Part shown: piece after piece, positions 27,141 through 36,501 of the stretch
How positions within the stretch are numbered: the first letter of the stretch is position 1
How the letters are laid out: each line of letters opens with the position of its first letter
Origin: Clostridia bacterium
GTDB taxonomy: Bacteria > Acidobacteriota > Terriglobia > Terriglobales > Acidobacteriaceae
Assembly: GCA_035561135.1 (NCBI GenBank)
Contig: DATMYA010000014.1
Location: 124,001 to 188,000, forward strand
Length of the DNA stretch: 64,000 bases
Direction of reading: 5' to 3'
Position numbers and translations under genes: made by a program
Notes under the pieces: generated by a model
What the model was told of the DNA's origin: nothing
The model's input: the letters and a program-made list of their open reading frames with translations, nothing else
Databases searched by the model: none

Positions 27141-28931
27141 ATGGCAAACGCACCAAATATCGTTATCGTCGGAGGCGGGCTGGCTGGACTCTCGGCCGCC
27201 ATCAAGGTCGCTGAAATGGGCGGCCACGTGGACCTGTTCTCCATTGTGCCCGTCAAGCGGTCGCACTCCGTCTGCGCTCAGGGCGGCATCAACGCCGCGA
27301 AGAACCTGAAGGGCGAGGGTGATTCCCCCTGGCAGCACTTTGACGACACCATTTATGGTGGCGATTTCCTCGCCAACCAGCCACCGGTCAAAGCAATGTG
27401 CGACATGGCTCCGGCCATTATCGACCTGCTGGATCGCATGGGAGTGCCCTTTAACCGCACCCCGGAGGGTCTGCTGGACTTCCGCCGCTTCGGTGGGACG
27501 CTGTTTAACCGAACGGCGTTCGCCGGTGCTACGACGGGGCAGCAACTCCTTTACGCGCTCGACGAGCAGGTTCGCCGCTACGAGTCCGAAGGCAAAGTAA
27601 CGAAGTACGAGCATTGGGAGTTCCTCTCCGCCGTGCTCGACGCCGAGGGCGTTTGCCGTGGCATCTGCGCCATGGACCTGCGTTCGATGGACGTTGTCAC
27701 GTTTCCAGCCGAGGCGGTCATCATCGCCACGGGTGGAATCGGCGCAATTTTCGGCAAGTCGACGAACTCAGTGGTCTGCACCGGTTCGGCGCAGTCGGCC
27801 CTGTATCAACAGGGCGCATACTACGCCAACGGCGAGTTCATCCAGGTTCACCCAACTTCGATTCCGGGCGAAGACAAACTGCGGCTCATGTCAGAGTCGG
27901 CCCGCGGCGAAGGCGGACGCGTCTGGGTTCCCAAGACGCCCGGCGATAAGCGCGCTGCAAGGAGCATTCCCGAGAACGAGCGCTGGTACTTCCTCGAAGA
28001 GTGGTATCCGAAGTACGGCAATCTTGTTCCGCGGGACGTAGCTACTCGTGCCATCCACAAGGTTGTTTACGAGCACAACCTTGGCGTCGAGGGCCAGCCG
28101 ATGGTCTACCTCGACCTGACGCACATCGATCGCAAGGTGCTTGATCACAAGCTGGAAGGCATCCTGGAGATCTACGAGAAGTTTGTGGGCGACGACCCGC
28201 GCGAAGTTCCCATGAAGATTTTCCCGGGCATGCACTACACAATGGGCGGACTCTGGGTTGACGTTAACCAGCGCACGAATATCCAGGGTCTCTATGCGTG
28301 CGGCGAGTGCGATTACTCGATCCACGGCGCAAACCGTCTCGGGGCGAACTCGCTGATGTCATGCATTTCCGGAGGCTTCATCGCCGGTCCGGACGCGGTT
28401 CTCTATGGGCGTAACCTGGCGAAGTCTTCGCAGGCGGTGGGCAATGGGTGTTTCGACGCTGAGAGAAAGCGTCAGGTCGAAATGAACCAGCAGCTCATGA
28501 ATTCCGATGGCACGGAGAATCCGTTCCGCCTATGGAAGGAAATGGGCGACATCATGTCCCAGAACGTGACCGTCTCCCGGTACAACAAGAACCTCCAGGC
28601 GACGGATGCGAAGCTGGTCGAACTGCTGGAGCGCTATCGTCACGTCAACTTGAGCGATCGTTCCACGTGGGCGAACCAGTCGTTCGCCTTTACGCGCCAG
28701 CTCTATAACATGCTGCAACTTGCGCGAGTGATTACGCAGGGCGCTGCCATGCGCGATGAGTCACGTGGCGCGCACTACAAGCCGGACTTCCCCGACCGCG
28801 ACGACGCGAACTGGCTCAAGACGACGAAGGCGTACTTCGCCGCCGATGCCGACGAGCCACGTTTCGAGTTCGAGCCAGTGGATGTCTCGCTCATCAAGCC
28901 GCGGCCACGCCGTTACGACGCAGCAACATAG
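27141..28931 (+). CDS. sdhA: Succinate dehydrogenase flavoprotein
   Basis: A 596-residue flavoprotein. IVIVGGGLAGLSAA binds FAD, SHSVCAQGGINAAK carries the histidine for covalent FAD (His42), and HPTSIPGEDKLRL with THIDRK and HYTMGGLWV form the dicarboxylate site. RLGANSLMSCISGGFIAG is the last FAD contact. The length and motifs are of the Bacillus-type SQR. It oxidises succinate to fumarate in the TCA cycle on the cytoplasmic face. It lies 31 bp after sdhC in one operon. Confidence 0.97.
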   Translation: MANAPNIVIVGGGLAGLSAAIKVAEMGGHVDLFSIVPVKRSHSVCAQGGINAAKNLKGEGDSPWQHFDDTIYGGDFLANQPPVKAMCDMAPAIIDLLDRMGVPFNRTPEGLLDFRRFGGTLFNRTAFAGATTGQQLLYALDEQVRRYESEGKVTKYEHWEFLSAVLDAEGVCRGICAMDLRSMDVVTFPAEAVIIATGGIGAIFGKSTNSVVCTGSAQSALYQQGAYYANGEFIQVHPTSIPGEDKLRLMSESARGEGGRVWVPKTPGDKRAARSIPENERWYFLEEWYPKYGNLVPRDVATRAIHKVVYEHNLGVEGQPMVYLDLTHIDRKVLDHKLEGILEIYEKFVGDDPREVPMKIFPGMHYTMGGLWVDVNQRTNIQGLYACGECDYSIHGANRLGANSLMSCISGGFIAGPDAVLYGRNLAKSSQAVGNGCFDAERKRQVEMNQQLMNSDGTENPFRLWKEMGDIMSQNVTVSRYNKNLQATDAKLVELLERYRHVNLSDRSTWANQSFAFTRQLYNMLQLARVITQGAAMRDESRGAHYKPDFPDRDDANWLKTTKAYFAADADEPRFEFEPVDVSLIKPRPRRYDAAT

Positions 28932-28946
28932 GTTGAGAAGCCGAAG

Positions 28947-29141
28947 ATGAAGAGCACGGACGCGAGTTGCCAAAGTACAAGAAGCAGATCCTTACCCGGA
29001 ATGCTCCTGGCCGCATTCTTCTTCATCTTCGGAATCGCCTTGATCGTTAAGGCAGCCATGCGCGGAGAGTCCTTCTTATATGTGCTCGGAGCGATATTGA
29101 TCATTACGGGTTTTCTCCGTGCGAAGAACAAGGGTACTTGA
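28947..29141 (+). CDS. Small two-helix membrane protein between sdhA and sdhB
   Basis: 64 residues from ATG 28947, 15 bp after sdhA. A Ser/Arg/Thr-rich start leads into two helices (about 18-37: GMLLAAFFFIFGIALIVKA; 44-58: FLYVLGAILIITGFL) and a basic tail. GAGAAG precedes the ATG at 9 bp. It may be an assembly or accessory factor of the complex, or a chance frame. The hydrophobic pattern is tidy, its codon use fits, and it fills an otherwise odd gap in the operon. I do not recognise the family. Confidence 0.45.
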   Translation: MKSTDASCQSTRSRSLPGMLLAAFFFIFGIALIVKAAMRGESFLYVLGAILIITGFLRAKNKGT

Positions 29142-29153
29142 GCGCTCTAAGAA

Positions 29154-29170
29154 CGTGTCCGTTGGACACG
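29154..29170 (+). other. Hairpin upstream of sdhB
   Basis: CGTGTCC/GGACACG, a perfect 7-bp stem with a GTT loop, 49 bp before the sdhB start. No T-run; possibly an mRNA processing or translation element. Confidence 0.4.
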
Positions 29171-29218
29171 AAGGTCACAGAAGCTGGAAGCCAAGAGCCG
29201 ACAGCCACGAGTAAGGAA

Positions 29219-29968
29219 ATGGCCAACAAATCCGTCATTCTCAAAATCAAGCGCCAGGCAGACCCCCAGTCGAAACCGTACTGGGAAGAATTTGAGCTCG
29301 CGTGGAAGCCGGGCATGAACGTGATCTCCTGCTTCATGGACATCGCGCAGAACCCAATCACTCGCGAAGGCAAGCAGACCACACCGATCACTTACGACTC
29401 CAGTTGTTTGGAAGAGGTGTGCGGCTCGTGCGCTATGCTCATCAACGGCAAGGCTCGTATGGCCTGCTCCGCGCTGATTGACAAACTCGAGCAACCGGTC
29501 AAGATCGAGCCGTTTACGAAGTTTCCTGTCATTCGCGATCTTGCGGTCGATCGCAGCGTACTTTTCGAGAACTTGAAGGCCGTAAAAGCCTGGGTCCCCG
29601 TAGACGGAACGTACGACCTCGGTTCCGGCCCGCGGCTTTCTCCCACCGAGCAGGAAGTGGCGTATCCGCTGTCACGGTGCATCTCCTGCTGCTGCTGCAT
29701 GGAAGCTTGTCCTCAGTTCAACGAGAGCACCGGTTTTGTAGGCGCTGCCACGATCTCGCAAGTACGACTGTTCAATACTCATCCGACTGGAAAGGCTCTG
29801 AAGACCGAGCGCCTGGACGCGCTGATGGGCGACGGTGGCATTCAGGAATGCGGATACGCACAAAACTGCGTCGAAGTCTGTCCCAAGGACATTCCGCTGA
29901 CCACGTCGATCAGTGAAGTTGGTCGCGAGGTGACGAAGAGGGCGATTCTGGACTTCTTCAAGTCTTAG
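29219..29968 (+). CDS. sdhB: Succinate dehydrogenase iron-sulfur subunit
   Basis: A 249-residue ferredoxin-type subunit. SSCLEEVCGSCAMLINGKARMAC holds the [2Fe-2S] cysteines in an N-terminal fold, RCISCCCCMEACP and YAQNCVEVCPKDIPL bind the [4Fe-4S] and [3Fe-4S] clusters. ATG 29219 is the natural start (MANKSVILKIKRQ); the frame opens earlier at 29138 but the extra residues have no family match. The four successive cysteines in the second motif are normal for this branch. A strong terminator follows and closes the operon. Confidence 0.95.
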   Translation: MANKSVILKIKRQADPQSKPYWEEFELAWKPGMNVISCFMDIAQNPITREGKQTTPITYDSSCLEEVCGSCAMLINGKARMACSALIDKLEQPVKIEPFTKFPVIRDLAVDRSVLFENLKAVKAWVPVDGTYDLGSGPRLSPTEQEVAYPLSRCISCCCCMEACPQFNESTGFVGAATISQVRLFNTHPTGKALKTERLDALMGDGGIQECGYAQNCVEVCPKDIPLTTSISEVGREVTKRAILDFFKS

Positions 29969-30007
29969 CCAAGCCAAGCTCGACGTAGTGTCATAAGCGT
30001 TGTTCTG

Positions 30008-30045
30008 ACGAGGGTTCCGGTTAACCGGAGGCCTCGTTTTTATTT
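30008..30045 (+). terminator. Terminator of the sdh operon
   Basis: Outer stem ACGAGG/CCTCGT with the inner palindrome CCGGTTAACCGG, followed by TTTTTATTT. Confidence 0.85.
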
Positions 30046-30156
30046 GCAAGGACTTACCCGCAAAGACGCACTCGGTTGCTCTTCTCCCTTCTGCCCTATT
30101 CCGGTAAACTATTCTCCTTTCGGAAACAGTTTCTGGTATACCGGTTAGGACGACTC

Positions 30157-31635
30157 ATGGCGTATTTCGCACGTTCGCTCTGTTGCTGCCTGTTGTTCGG
30201 TTCCCTAGCCCTGACTCACGCCGTCGCCGCCGCTGCGTCCCCTAGCAATCGCAAAGATTCAGCCGCCCTGGAGTCGCAGAAGAAGTCCGCAACGGCGTCC
30301 AGCACATCCGCATCCAGGGCTGCGACTTCGGCGATAACCCCTGCAAAGGCTGACTACAGAGCCGTGCACGACTCTGCCATCGTGGTGGACACGCACGCCG
30401 ACACACCGATGCGTTTCGCTGATGACTCGTTTGATCCCGGCAGCGATGCCGGACGCGGTCACTGGGACCTGGCGAAAGCGCGCGCAGGTAACCTGGGCGT
30501 GGAGTTCTTTTCCATATGGGTTGAGCCCAGCAAGAACAAGGATCACGCGGCGCACCGTGCGTTGGACATGATCGACTCCGTTTACCGCGTTGTCGCCGCA
30601 CACCCCGGGCAGCTGGCGCTAGCTTCGGGCACAAAGGAGATTCGCGCGCTGCGCACCGGCCCCCACAAAAAGATCGCAATCCTCATGGGTATCGAGGGTG
30701 GGCACGCGATCGAGAACGACCTATCAATCTTGCGCAACTACTATCGCCTCGGCGCACGCTATATGACGATGACCTGGGCGAACTCTACAGAATGGGCGCA
30801 GTCGTCGGGAGACCTGCCTAAGCCAGATCCGGAGACCGGGCGCGTCAAGGACCCGGGCCTCAATGACTTTGGACGGCAGATCGTGCGCGAAATGAACCGC
30901 ATCGGCATGATGGTCGATGTTTCGCACGTGTCCGACCGCACTTTCTACCACACGCTGACCGTCAGCCGCGCTCCCGTCATCGCTTCGCATTCATCGTCGC
31001 GCGCCCTTACCAATTCCCCGCGCAACATGACCGATGAAATGTTGGTTGCACTCGCCCGGAGTGGCGGCGTCGCAATGGTGAACTTCAATTGCGGATTTCT
31101 GAGCGACGACTACAACAAACGCTCTGCCGATTACTGGCGCGACCATCCGCAGGAGATCACACGATATCGCGACTTGTATCGCAAGTATATGGAGGACAAG
31201 TCGCAGGTCGCGTTCTCACAATTACAGGAATTCGAGGCAGCGCTGAACCGCGACGTGCCACGCCCGCCATTTTCTGTGCTCGTTGATCATATCGATCATA
31301 TTGCGAAGGTTGCCGGAGTCGATCACGTCGGCATAGGATCGGATTTCGACGGCGTGCCTTGCATGCCGCAAGGCATGAACTCCGTTGCCGACCTTCCGAA
31401 GATCACGGAGGCACTATTGCAGCGCGGCTACACCAGCGAGCAGGTGCACAAGATTCTTGGCGGGAACCTGCTGCGCGTCTTTGCTGACGTAGAGCGCGTC
31501 TCGCGCGAGCTGGCATCTGAGAAGCCTATGGACATGCGTCGCGAAGTGAAGATGCCCGAGCAGTCCGATGAGCCTAAGCCTAAGCAACCCGACGCCGCAA
31601 AGCCCGAGGCTCCGAAGAAAGAAGAACCGAAGTAG
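30157..31635 (+). CDS. M19 (renal) dipeptidase, exported
   Basis: A 492-residue protein with a signal peptide ([17 protein letters not shown]) and a 60-residue Ser/Ala/Lys-rich linker. The barrel starts at VVDTHADTP, whose HxD binds zinc. It continues through [30 protein letters not shown] and [10 protein letters not shown], all metal or substrate sites of membrane dipeptidases. ATG 30157 gives the signal peptide; the frame is open to 30076. The last 40 residues are Glu/Lys/Pro rich. It cleaves dipeptides, often D-containing or from murein recycling; the exact target is unknown. It is followed 61 bp later by a cyclophilin. Confidence 0.9.
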   Translation: MAYFARSLCCCLLFGSLALTHAVAAAASPSNRKDSAALESQKKSATASSTSASRAATSAITPAKADYRAVHDSAIVVDTHADTPMRFADDSFDPGSDAGRGHWDLAKARAGNLGVEFFSIWVEPSKNKDHAAHRALDMIDSVYRVVAAHPGQLALASGTKEIRALRTGPHKKIAILMGIEGGHAIENDLSILRNYYRLGARYMTMTWANSTEWAQSSGDLPKPDPETGRVKDPGLNDFGRQIVREMNRIGMMVDVSHVSDRTFYHTLTVSRAPVIASHSSSRALTNSPRNMTDEMLVALARSGGVAMVNFNCGFLSDDYNKRSADYWRDHPQEITRYRDLYRKYMEDKSQVAFSQLQEFEAALNRDVPRPPFSVLVDHIDHIAKVAGVDHVGIGSDFDGVPCMPQGMNSVADLPKITEALLQRGYTSEQVHKILGGNLLRVFADVERVSRELASEKPMDMRREVKMPEQSDEPKPKQPDAAKPEAPKKEEPK

Positions 31636-31696
31636 TGGATACCAGTATTGGCGATTCACGCCACTAACACTCACGACGAATCTTTACGGAGACACT

Positions 31697-32329
31697 ATGA
31701 AGAAACGGCTCGCAGTATTCATTCTCTGCTTCGCCACGGCCCTCGTGGCGGCTGACAAGCAACCCAAAGCCATCATTCAGACCAGCATGGGCGACATCAG
31801 CTGCACCCTCTTTCCTGAAAAGGCTCCGCTGACGGTGGAGAATTTCATTGGATTGGCCGAGGGCACCAAGGACTGGAAGAATCCAGTCAGCCAGGCGAAG
31901 AAGCATGGCGTGCCGCTGTATGACGGCACAATTTTCCACCGCGTAATTCCGAACTTCATGATTCAAGGTGGCGATCCGGCAGGTAACGGCACGGGCGATC
32001 CCGGCTACAAGTTCAAGGACGAGATCAGCTCTTTGAAGTTCGACCAGGGTGGACGTCTCGCAATGGCGAACTCGGGCCCGAACACGAACGGTAGCCAGTT
32101 CTTCATCACCGAAGCTCCGACGCCTCACCTCAACGGCAAGCACACCATCTTCGGGCAGTGCGGCCCCATGAATTTGATTGAGCGCATCGCGCGCGTGCCG
32201 CGTGATTCCATGGATAAGCCACGCGTTCCTCTGCAGATCAAGCACATCAAGATCGTCGGCGCGGGCTCCTCCGTAGACAAGGCCAATGCCGCGAAGGCCG
32301 AAACAAAGAAGGACGCGCCTAAGAACTGA
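31697..32329 (+). CDS. Peptidyl-prolyl isomerase, cyclophilin type, exported
   Basis: 210 residues with a signal peptide ([17 protein letters not shown]). The cyclophilin core has [15 protein letters not shown] and [10 protein letters not shown], the arginine and phenylalanine of the active site, and HTIFGQ. A Lys/Ala tail ends the protein. The N-terminus differs from the next gene, which has no signal. This one likely folds periplasmic proteins. ATG 31697 follows CGGAGACA. Confidence 0.9.
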   Translation: MKKRLAVFILCFATALVAADKQPKAIIQTSMGDISCTLFPEKAPLTVENFIGLAEGTKDWKNPVSQAKKHGVPLYDGTIFHRVIPNFMIQGGDPAGNGTGDPGYKFKDEISSLKFDQGGRLAMANSGPNTNGSQFFITEAPTPHLNGKHTIFGQCGPMNLIERIARVPRDSMDKPRVPLQIKHIKIVGAGSSVDKANAAKAETKKDAPKN

Positions 32330-32348
32330 GTCGCACCATTTACACTGG

Positions 32349-32378
32349 ACTGCGCCGGCTTCGTCCGGCGCAGTTTCC
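32349..32378 (+). terminator. Terminator between the two cyclophilin genes
   Basis: A perfect 10-bp stem (ACTGCGCCGG/CCGGCGCAGT) with a 6-base loop and TTTCCC after it. Confidence 0.7.
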
Positions 32379-32408
32379 CGTTCATAGAGTTAAAGCTAGG
32401 AGCCACAC

Positions 32409-32936
32409 ATGGCACGCCAACCCGGTCTATACGCCGCCTTCACCACATCAGAAGGAACCATCGTCTGCCGCCTCTTCGATACGCAAGCGCCGAAGACAGT
32501 CACAAACTTTGTCGAACTCGCCGAGGGCAAGCGCGAGTGGACGCACCCGGTCACGAACAAGAAATCGAACGATCGCCTCTTCGATGGCGGCATATTTCAT
32601 CGAGTGATTCCCAATTTCATGATTCAGGGCGGCGACCCCGCGGGCACGGGTTTTGGCGGTCCCGGCTACAAGTTTGAGGACGAAACCAAAGGCTCACCGC
32701 ACAGCTTCGATAAGGCTGGCAAACTGGCCATGGCTAACTCGGGTCCGAACACGAATGGAAGTCAGTTCTTTATCACCGTAGCGCCCACGCCGTGGCTCAC
32801 GGGCAATCACACGATCTTCGGAGAAGTCATCGAGGGTCAGGACATCGCCGATAAAATCGCGAACGTTCCGCGCGACCGGCAGGACCGCCCGCTGAAGGAA
32901 GTTACCGTCAACTCCGTCACCATCGAGCGAGTGTAA
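32409..32936 (+). CDS. Peptidyl-prolyl isomerase, cyclophilin type, cytoplasmic
   Basis: A 175-residue cyclophilin with no signal peptide. The active site [15 protein letters not shown] and [17 protein letters not shown] are complete, and HTIFGEVIEGQDI is the family C-terminal block. TAGGAGCC precedes the ATG. It is closely related to the exported cyclophilin just upstream, which suggests a tandem duplication followed by loss or gain of a signal peptide. Confidence 0.92.
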   Translation: MARQPGLYAAFTTSEGTIVCRLFDTQAPKTVTNFVELAEGKREWTHPVTNKKSNDRLFDGGIFHRVIPNFMIQGGDPAGTGFGGPGYKFEDETKGSPHSFDKAGKLAMANSGPNTNGSQFFITVAPTPWLTGNHTIFGEVIEGQDIADKIANVPRDRQDRPLKEVTVNSVTIERV

Positions 32937-33031
32937 CTTCGCAATCGTTGTGGGGAGGGTGTTAGCGCTCGCCCCACTCCTTTGCCGTATTCGTTCTACG
33001 GACTGCGCACCCCATTGTGGAGCTAGCCCAA

Positions 33032-33613
33032 GTGAAATTGTATGCTTGCCTCCTGATTTCCGAATGGCTGGCCAGCGACAACGCCAAGCTTTTGTTGTTT
33101 ATCGTCCTATGCGTGGTGGTGTTCGCCGGTTCGCGATTGTTTCTGAAAGCGAGAAACAGAACGGGCAACGAACAGCAGGGATTCGGATCGGCGGGAGACT
33201 TCGCGAGCTTTTCCGAAAGCGCCGACAGCCATAAGCCTGGTCGCCCCAACACCTCAGTACATCCAACCATGCGCGTCGGCAATCTGGAGATTCGCAAGTT
33301 CTATCTCGCGAACTTCGACGCGATGACCGGCCCGCCGGATCCCTTCGAATTTGCCGACGAACTTACGGTCGAAATCGAACACGTTGGGACCGGAAACCGC
33401 AGCACATGGCAGTTCACCGTCGGCACCCCTGCAGGATTTGCGCGCCTGCTGGAGAATCAGAAGTGGGAGAGCTTCTACTCGCCGCAGGTATTCGTCGTAC
33501 GCAAGTACGAGCTTGAGATGGTGCGCGAGATGGTGATGGAGCATATATCCAGCGAGCTTGAGGGCGGCGCTTCGCTCAGCGATGCGCCGAGGCCGCCACA
33601 GGTAAGCTCGTGA
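33032..33613 (+). CDS. Membrane-anchored protein of unknown function
   Basis: 193 residues from GTG 33032 (GGAG 9 bp upstream; GTG 33017 is another possible start). One helix at about residues 16-37 (LLLFIVLCVVVFAGSRLFL) is followed by a 45-residue Ser/Gly/Asn linker. A globular domain of about 110 residues then begins near IRKFYLANFDAM, with FEFADELTVEIEHVG, TWQFTVGTPAGFARLL and FVVRKYELEMVREMV. No known domain is recognised. It is convergent with mdh, with a shared hairpin between. Confidence 0.6.
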   Translation: MKLYACLLISEWLASDNAKLLLFIVLCVVVFAGSRLFLKARNRTGNEQQGFGSAGDFASFSESADSHKPGRPNTSVHPTMRVGNLEIRKFYLANFDAMTGPPDPFEFADELTVEIEHVGTGNRSTWQFTVGTPAGFARLLENQKWESFYSPQVFVVRKYELEMVREMVMEHISSELEGGASLSDAPRPPQVSS

Positions 33614-33643
33614 GCTATCGCCTTCACAAGCCGGAACCAACAA

Positions 33644-33671
33644 CAATCCCGTCCATCTCTGGACGGGATTG
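33644..33671. terminator. Bidirectional hairpin between a + gene and mdh
   Basis: A perfect 11-bp stem (CAATCCCGTCC/GGACGGGATTG) with a 6-base loop, centred between convergent stops. Confidence 0.65.
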
Positions 33672-33692
33672 TCATATCAGAAGTACTTCCGA

Positions 33693-34619
33693 TTAGACGC
33701 CAATAACGGCGATCAATTCCTTTACGGCTCCAGCACTGCGTTCTAGCTGTGCCTGCTCATCTGCCGTCAGCTTGATCTGAATGATCTCTTCGATACCGCG
33801 CTCGCCCAGCTTGCACGGAACGCCAACGAAAAGGCCGTTGACGCCGTATTCGCCTTCGAGATACGCAGCACAGGGAAGAATCTTCTTCTTGTCCTTCAGA
33901 ATCGCTTCAACCATTTCGGTAGCCGCGGCTGAAGGCGCGTAGAACGCCGAACCGGTCTTGAGGTACTTCACGATCTCGGCACCACCATCACGCGTGCGCT
34001 GGACAATGTGCTCGAGCGTGTCGCTGCTCATGAGTTCGGTGATGGGGATTCCTGCAACCGTAGAGTAGCGCGGCAGGGGAACCATCGTGTCGCCGTGGCC
34101 GCCGAGCACGAAAGCCGTCACGTTCTCAACGCTGACCTTAAGTTCCTGCGCGATGAACGTGCGGAATCGCGCGGAGTCCAGAACGCCAGCCATGCCGATC
34201 ACGCGGTTACGCGAAAAGCCGCTAAGGCGGTATGCCGCCTGCGCCATTGCGTCCAGCGGGTTTGAAACGATGATCAGGATGCAGTTCGGCGAATACTGCA
34301 CAACCTTCTCGACCACGTCGCGCATGATCTTGTGATTGATGTTAAGAAGATCGTCGCGGCTCATTCCCGGCTTGCGAGGAACGCCTGCGGTGATCACTAC
34401 GATGTCAGAGTTCGCCGTATCGGCATAGTCTTGCGTGCCGATGACGAATGAGTCCCGCTTTTCGATGGGCATCGCTTCCAGCAGGTCCAAGCCCTTCCCT
34501 TGGGGCACGCCCTCCACGATGTCGATCAACACTACATCCGCCAGTTCTTTCGACGCGATCCAGTGTGCCGCCGTTGCGCCCACATTGCCAGACCCAACGA
34601 TGCTAACTTTCTTGCGCAT
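33693..34619 (-). CDS. mdh: Malate dehydrogenase (LDH-like)
   Basis: A 308-residue NAD-dependent dehydrogenase. [16 protein letters not shown] is the Rossmann motif, [13 protein letters not shown] carries the substrate arginines, [18 protein letters not shown] the domain link, and [14 protein letters not shown] the catalytic histidine. The arginine in the loop before GMSR and the absence of the lactate-type glutamine favour malate. AAAGGAAG lies 7 bp before ATG 34619; the frame open to 34799 is discounted. It oxidises malate to oxaloacetate. It is followed by icd on the same strand. Confidence 0.93.
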   Translation of the reverse strand: MRKKVSIVGSGNVGATAAHWIASKELADVVLIDIVEGVPQGKGLDLLEAMPIEKRDSFVIGTQDYADTANSDIVVITAGVPRKPGMSRDDLLNINHKIMRDVVEKVVQYSPNCILIIVSNPLDAMAQAAYRLSGFSRNRVIGMAGVLDSARFRTFIAQELKVSVENVTAFVLGGHGDTMVPLPRYSTVAGIPITELMSSDTLEHIVQRTRDGGAEIVKYLKTGSAFYAPSAAATEMVEAILKDKKKILPCAAYLEGEYGVNGLFVGVPCKLGERGIEEIIQIKLTADEQAQLERSAGAVKELIAVIGV

Positions 34620-34892
34620 TTGCTTCCTTTCAAAGGTTACGCCCGGCGTGTTGCACACACGCTCGGCCGTCATGTAGAAAACTTGGGACTTGCCGCGAGT
34701 ACGCGCGGGGCGGAATCCAAAGCCAAACTCGGATTGCAGTGCCGTACTGTCGCGCTCGTTATAAAACCAAGCTACGTGCCGCACCTGAACGAATGCCACG
34801 AATTGTGCTGGCGATTCGGAACTTCACCAGCCTCAGATCCAGTTCGGAAACGGCACCGGCTTAATCCGGTCCGTAGTCCCACCAACTCTATT

Positions 34893-36314
34893 CTACGTCG
34901 TAATCGAAATCTTCGCGTCCATGTTCTCGATCATCGCGGTAGCGAACTCGCTGGTCGACAACTTCTTCGCGCCGTCCATCAGGCGCTCGAAGTCATATGT
35001 GACTTTCTTCTGCTGGATGGTCGCTTCGAGCGAATCCTCGATGAGTTGCGCCGCCTCAGCCCAGCCGAGATAACGGAACATCATCACGCCAGAGAGCATG
35101 ACGGAGCCAGGGTTGATGACATCCTTATCCGCGTACTTCGGCGCAGTGCCGTGAGTAGCTTCAAAGATCGCATGCTCGTTGCCAATATTCGCGCCGGGGG
35201 CGATGCCCAAGCCGCCTACTTGCGCCGCGCACGCGTCGCTGATGTAGTCGCCATTCAAGTTCGGCGTCGCGAGCACAGAGTACTCGTCAGCGCGCGTCAC
35301 GACCTGCTGAAAGATAGAATCGGCAATCCGGTCGTTTACCATGAGCTTCGACTTCCACTTGCCGCCACCGTGGCTGGCGTAGATGGCGTCGAGCGTTTCT
35401 TTCACTTCCTTGTAGATACCGTCACGGAACGACTGCGGCGCGAACTCCATGCCCGGCTCAATCATTGCAGCATTTTTCTCAACCGTGAGCGAAGCGTTCT
35501 TGTCCTTGTTATCGATGATCCAGCTCTCGCGTTCGGTGATGATCTGCTCACGGAACTCCTCCGTTGCGACCTCGTAGCCCCACTTCCGGAACGCGCCTTC
35601 CGTAAACTTCTGGATGTTTCCCTTGTGTACCAGAGTCACGCTCTTGCGCCCATTCTCAAGGGCGTAGCGGATCGCCATCCGCACCAGGCGCTTGGTACCC
35701 GTCACCGACATTGGCTTGATACCAACGCCGCTGTCGAGACGAATCCGCTTCTTGCCGCCCTTCAGCAGATCGTTATTCAAGAAGTCGATTAATCTTTTCG
35801 CTTCCGGCGTGCCCTCTTCCCACTCGATGCCTGCATATACGTCTTCAGTATTCTCACGGAAAATGACAATGTCCATCCGATCGGGATGCTTAACGGGTGA
35901 AGGGATTCCCTTGTAGTACTTCACCGGTCGTACGCATGAATACAGATCAAGAATCTGCCGCAGTGCGACATTGAGCGAACGAATACCGCCGCCAATGGGC
36001 GTAGTGAGAGGCCCCTTGATGCCTACGCGCAGGTCGCGAAAAGCATCCACGGTGTCGTCCGGCAACCAGGACTTGAACTTCTCCATGGCTTTCTCGCCGG
36101 CAAACACCTCGTACCATGCCACTCGACGCTTGCCGTGGTAGGCCTTCTCCACTGCGGCGTCGAATACTCGCACCGAGGCCTTCCAGATGTCGCGGCCCGT
36201 GCCATCACCTTCGATAAAAGGGATGATCGGGTTGTCGGGAACGGTCAACTTTCCGTTCGTAAAGTCGATCTTGTTGCCGCTCGCCGGCAAGGGCAAGCCG
36301 TTATATGCCGCCAA
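34893..36314 (-). CDS. icd: Isocitrate dehydrogenase, NADP-type
   Basis: A 473-residue enzyme of the E. coli Icd type. [26 protein letters not shown] (with the regulatory serine), [16 protein letters not shown] and [16 protein letters not shown] are present. The Lys-Tyr after HGTAP and the YDFER segment near the C-terminus match the NADP-binding residues. It makes 2-oxoglutarate, CO2 and NADPH. It is a second isocitrate dehydrogenase besides the NAD-type gene at 2510, giving the cell two cofactor choices. Its start is 187 bp from the glnE stop; mdh follows 273 bp downstream. Confidence 0.94.
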   Translation of the reverse strand: MAAYNGLPLPASGNKIDFTNGKLTVPDNPIIPFIEGDGTGRDIWKASVRVFDAAVEKAYHGKRRVAWYEVFAGEKAMEKFKSWLPDDTVDAFRDLRVGIKGPLTTPIGGGIRSLNVALRQILDLYSCVRPVKYYKGIPSPVKHPDRMDIVIFRENTEDVYAGIEWEEGTPEAKRLIDFLNNDLLKGGKKRIRLDSGVGIKPMSVTGTKRLVRMAIRYALENGRKSVTLVHKGNIQKFTEGAFRKWGYEVATEEFREQIITERESWIIDNKDKNASLTVEKNAAMIEPGMEFAPQSFRDGIYKEVKETLDAIYASHGGGKWKSKLMVNDRIADSIFQQVVTRADEYSVLATPNLNGDYISDACAAQVGGLGIAPGANIGNEHAIFEATHGTAPKYADKDVINPGSVMLSGVMMFRYLGWAEAAQLIEDSLEATIQQKKVTYDFERLMDGAKKLSTSEFATAMIENMDAKISITT

Positions 36315-36501
36315 ACAACACCTCCGTAGGATATGCGCAAAAACCGAGAATTGTATCCGGGCGTGGTTACCCGGCAGGTATGACGATGCTCACATATGCA
36401 CGTGACAGCATCTCAGCGCCCGCAGCGCCTGTGACGTGCGTCGCGTATCGGAGTGACACACAGCTGCGTATAAAGGTAACACCGCGCGCATGTGCGTTCA
36501 A

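Noticed and set aside
34500..35792. 430-codon open frame on the + strand
   Set aside because: Opposite mdh and icd, spanning both; no domain.
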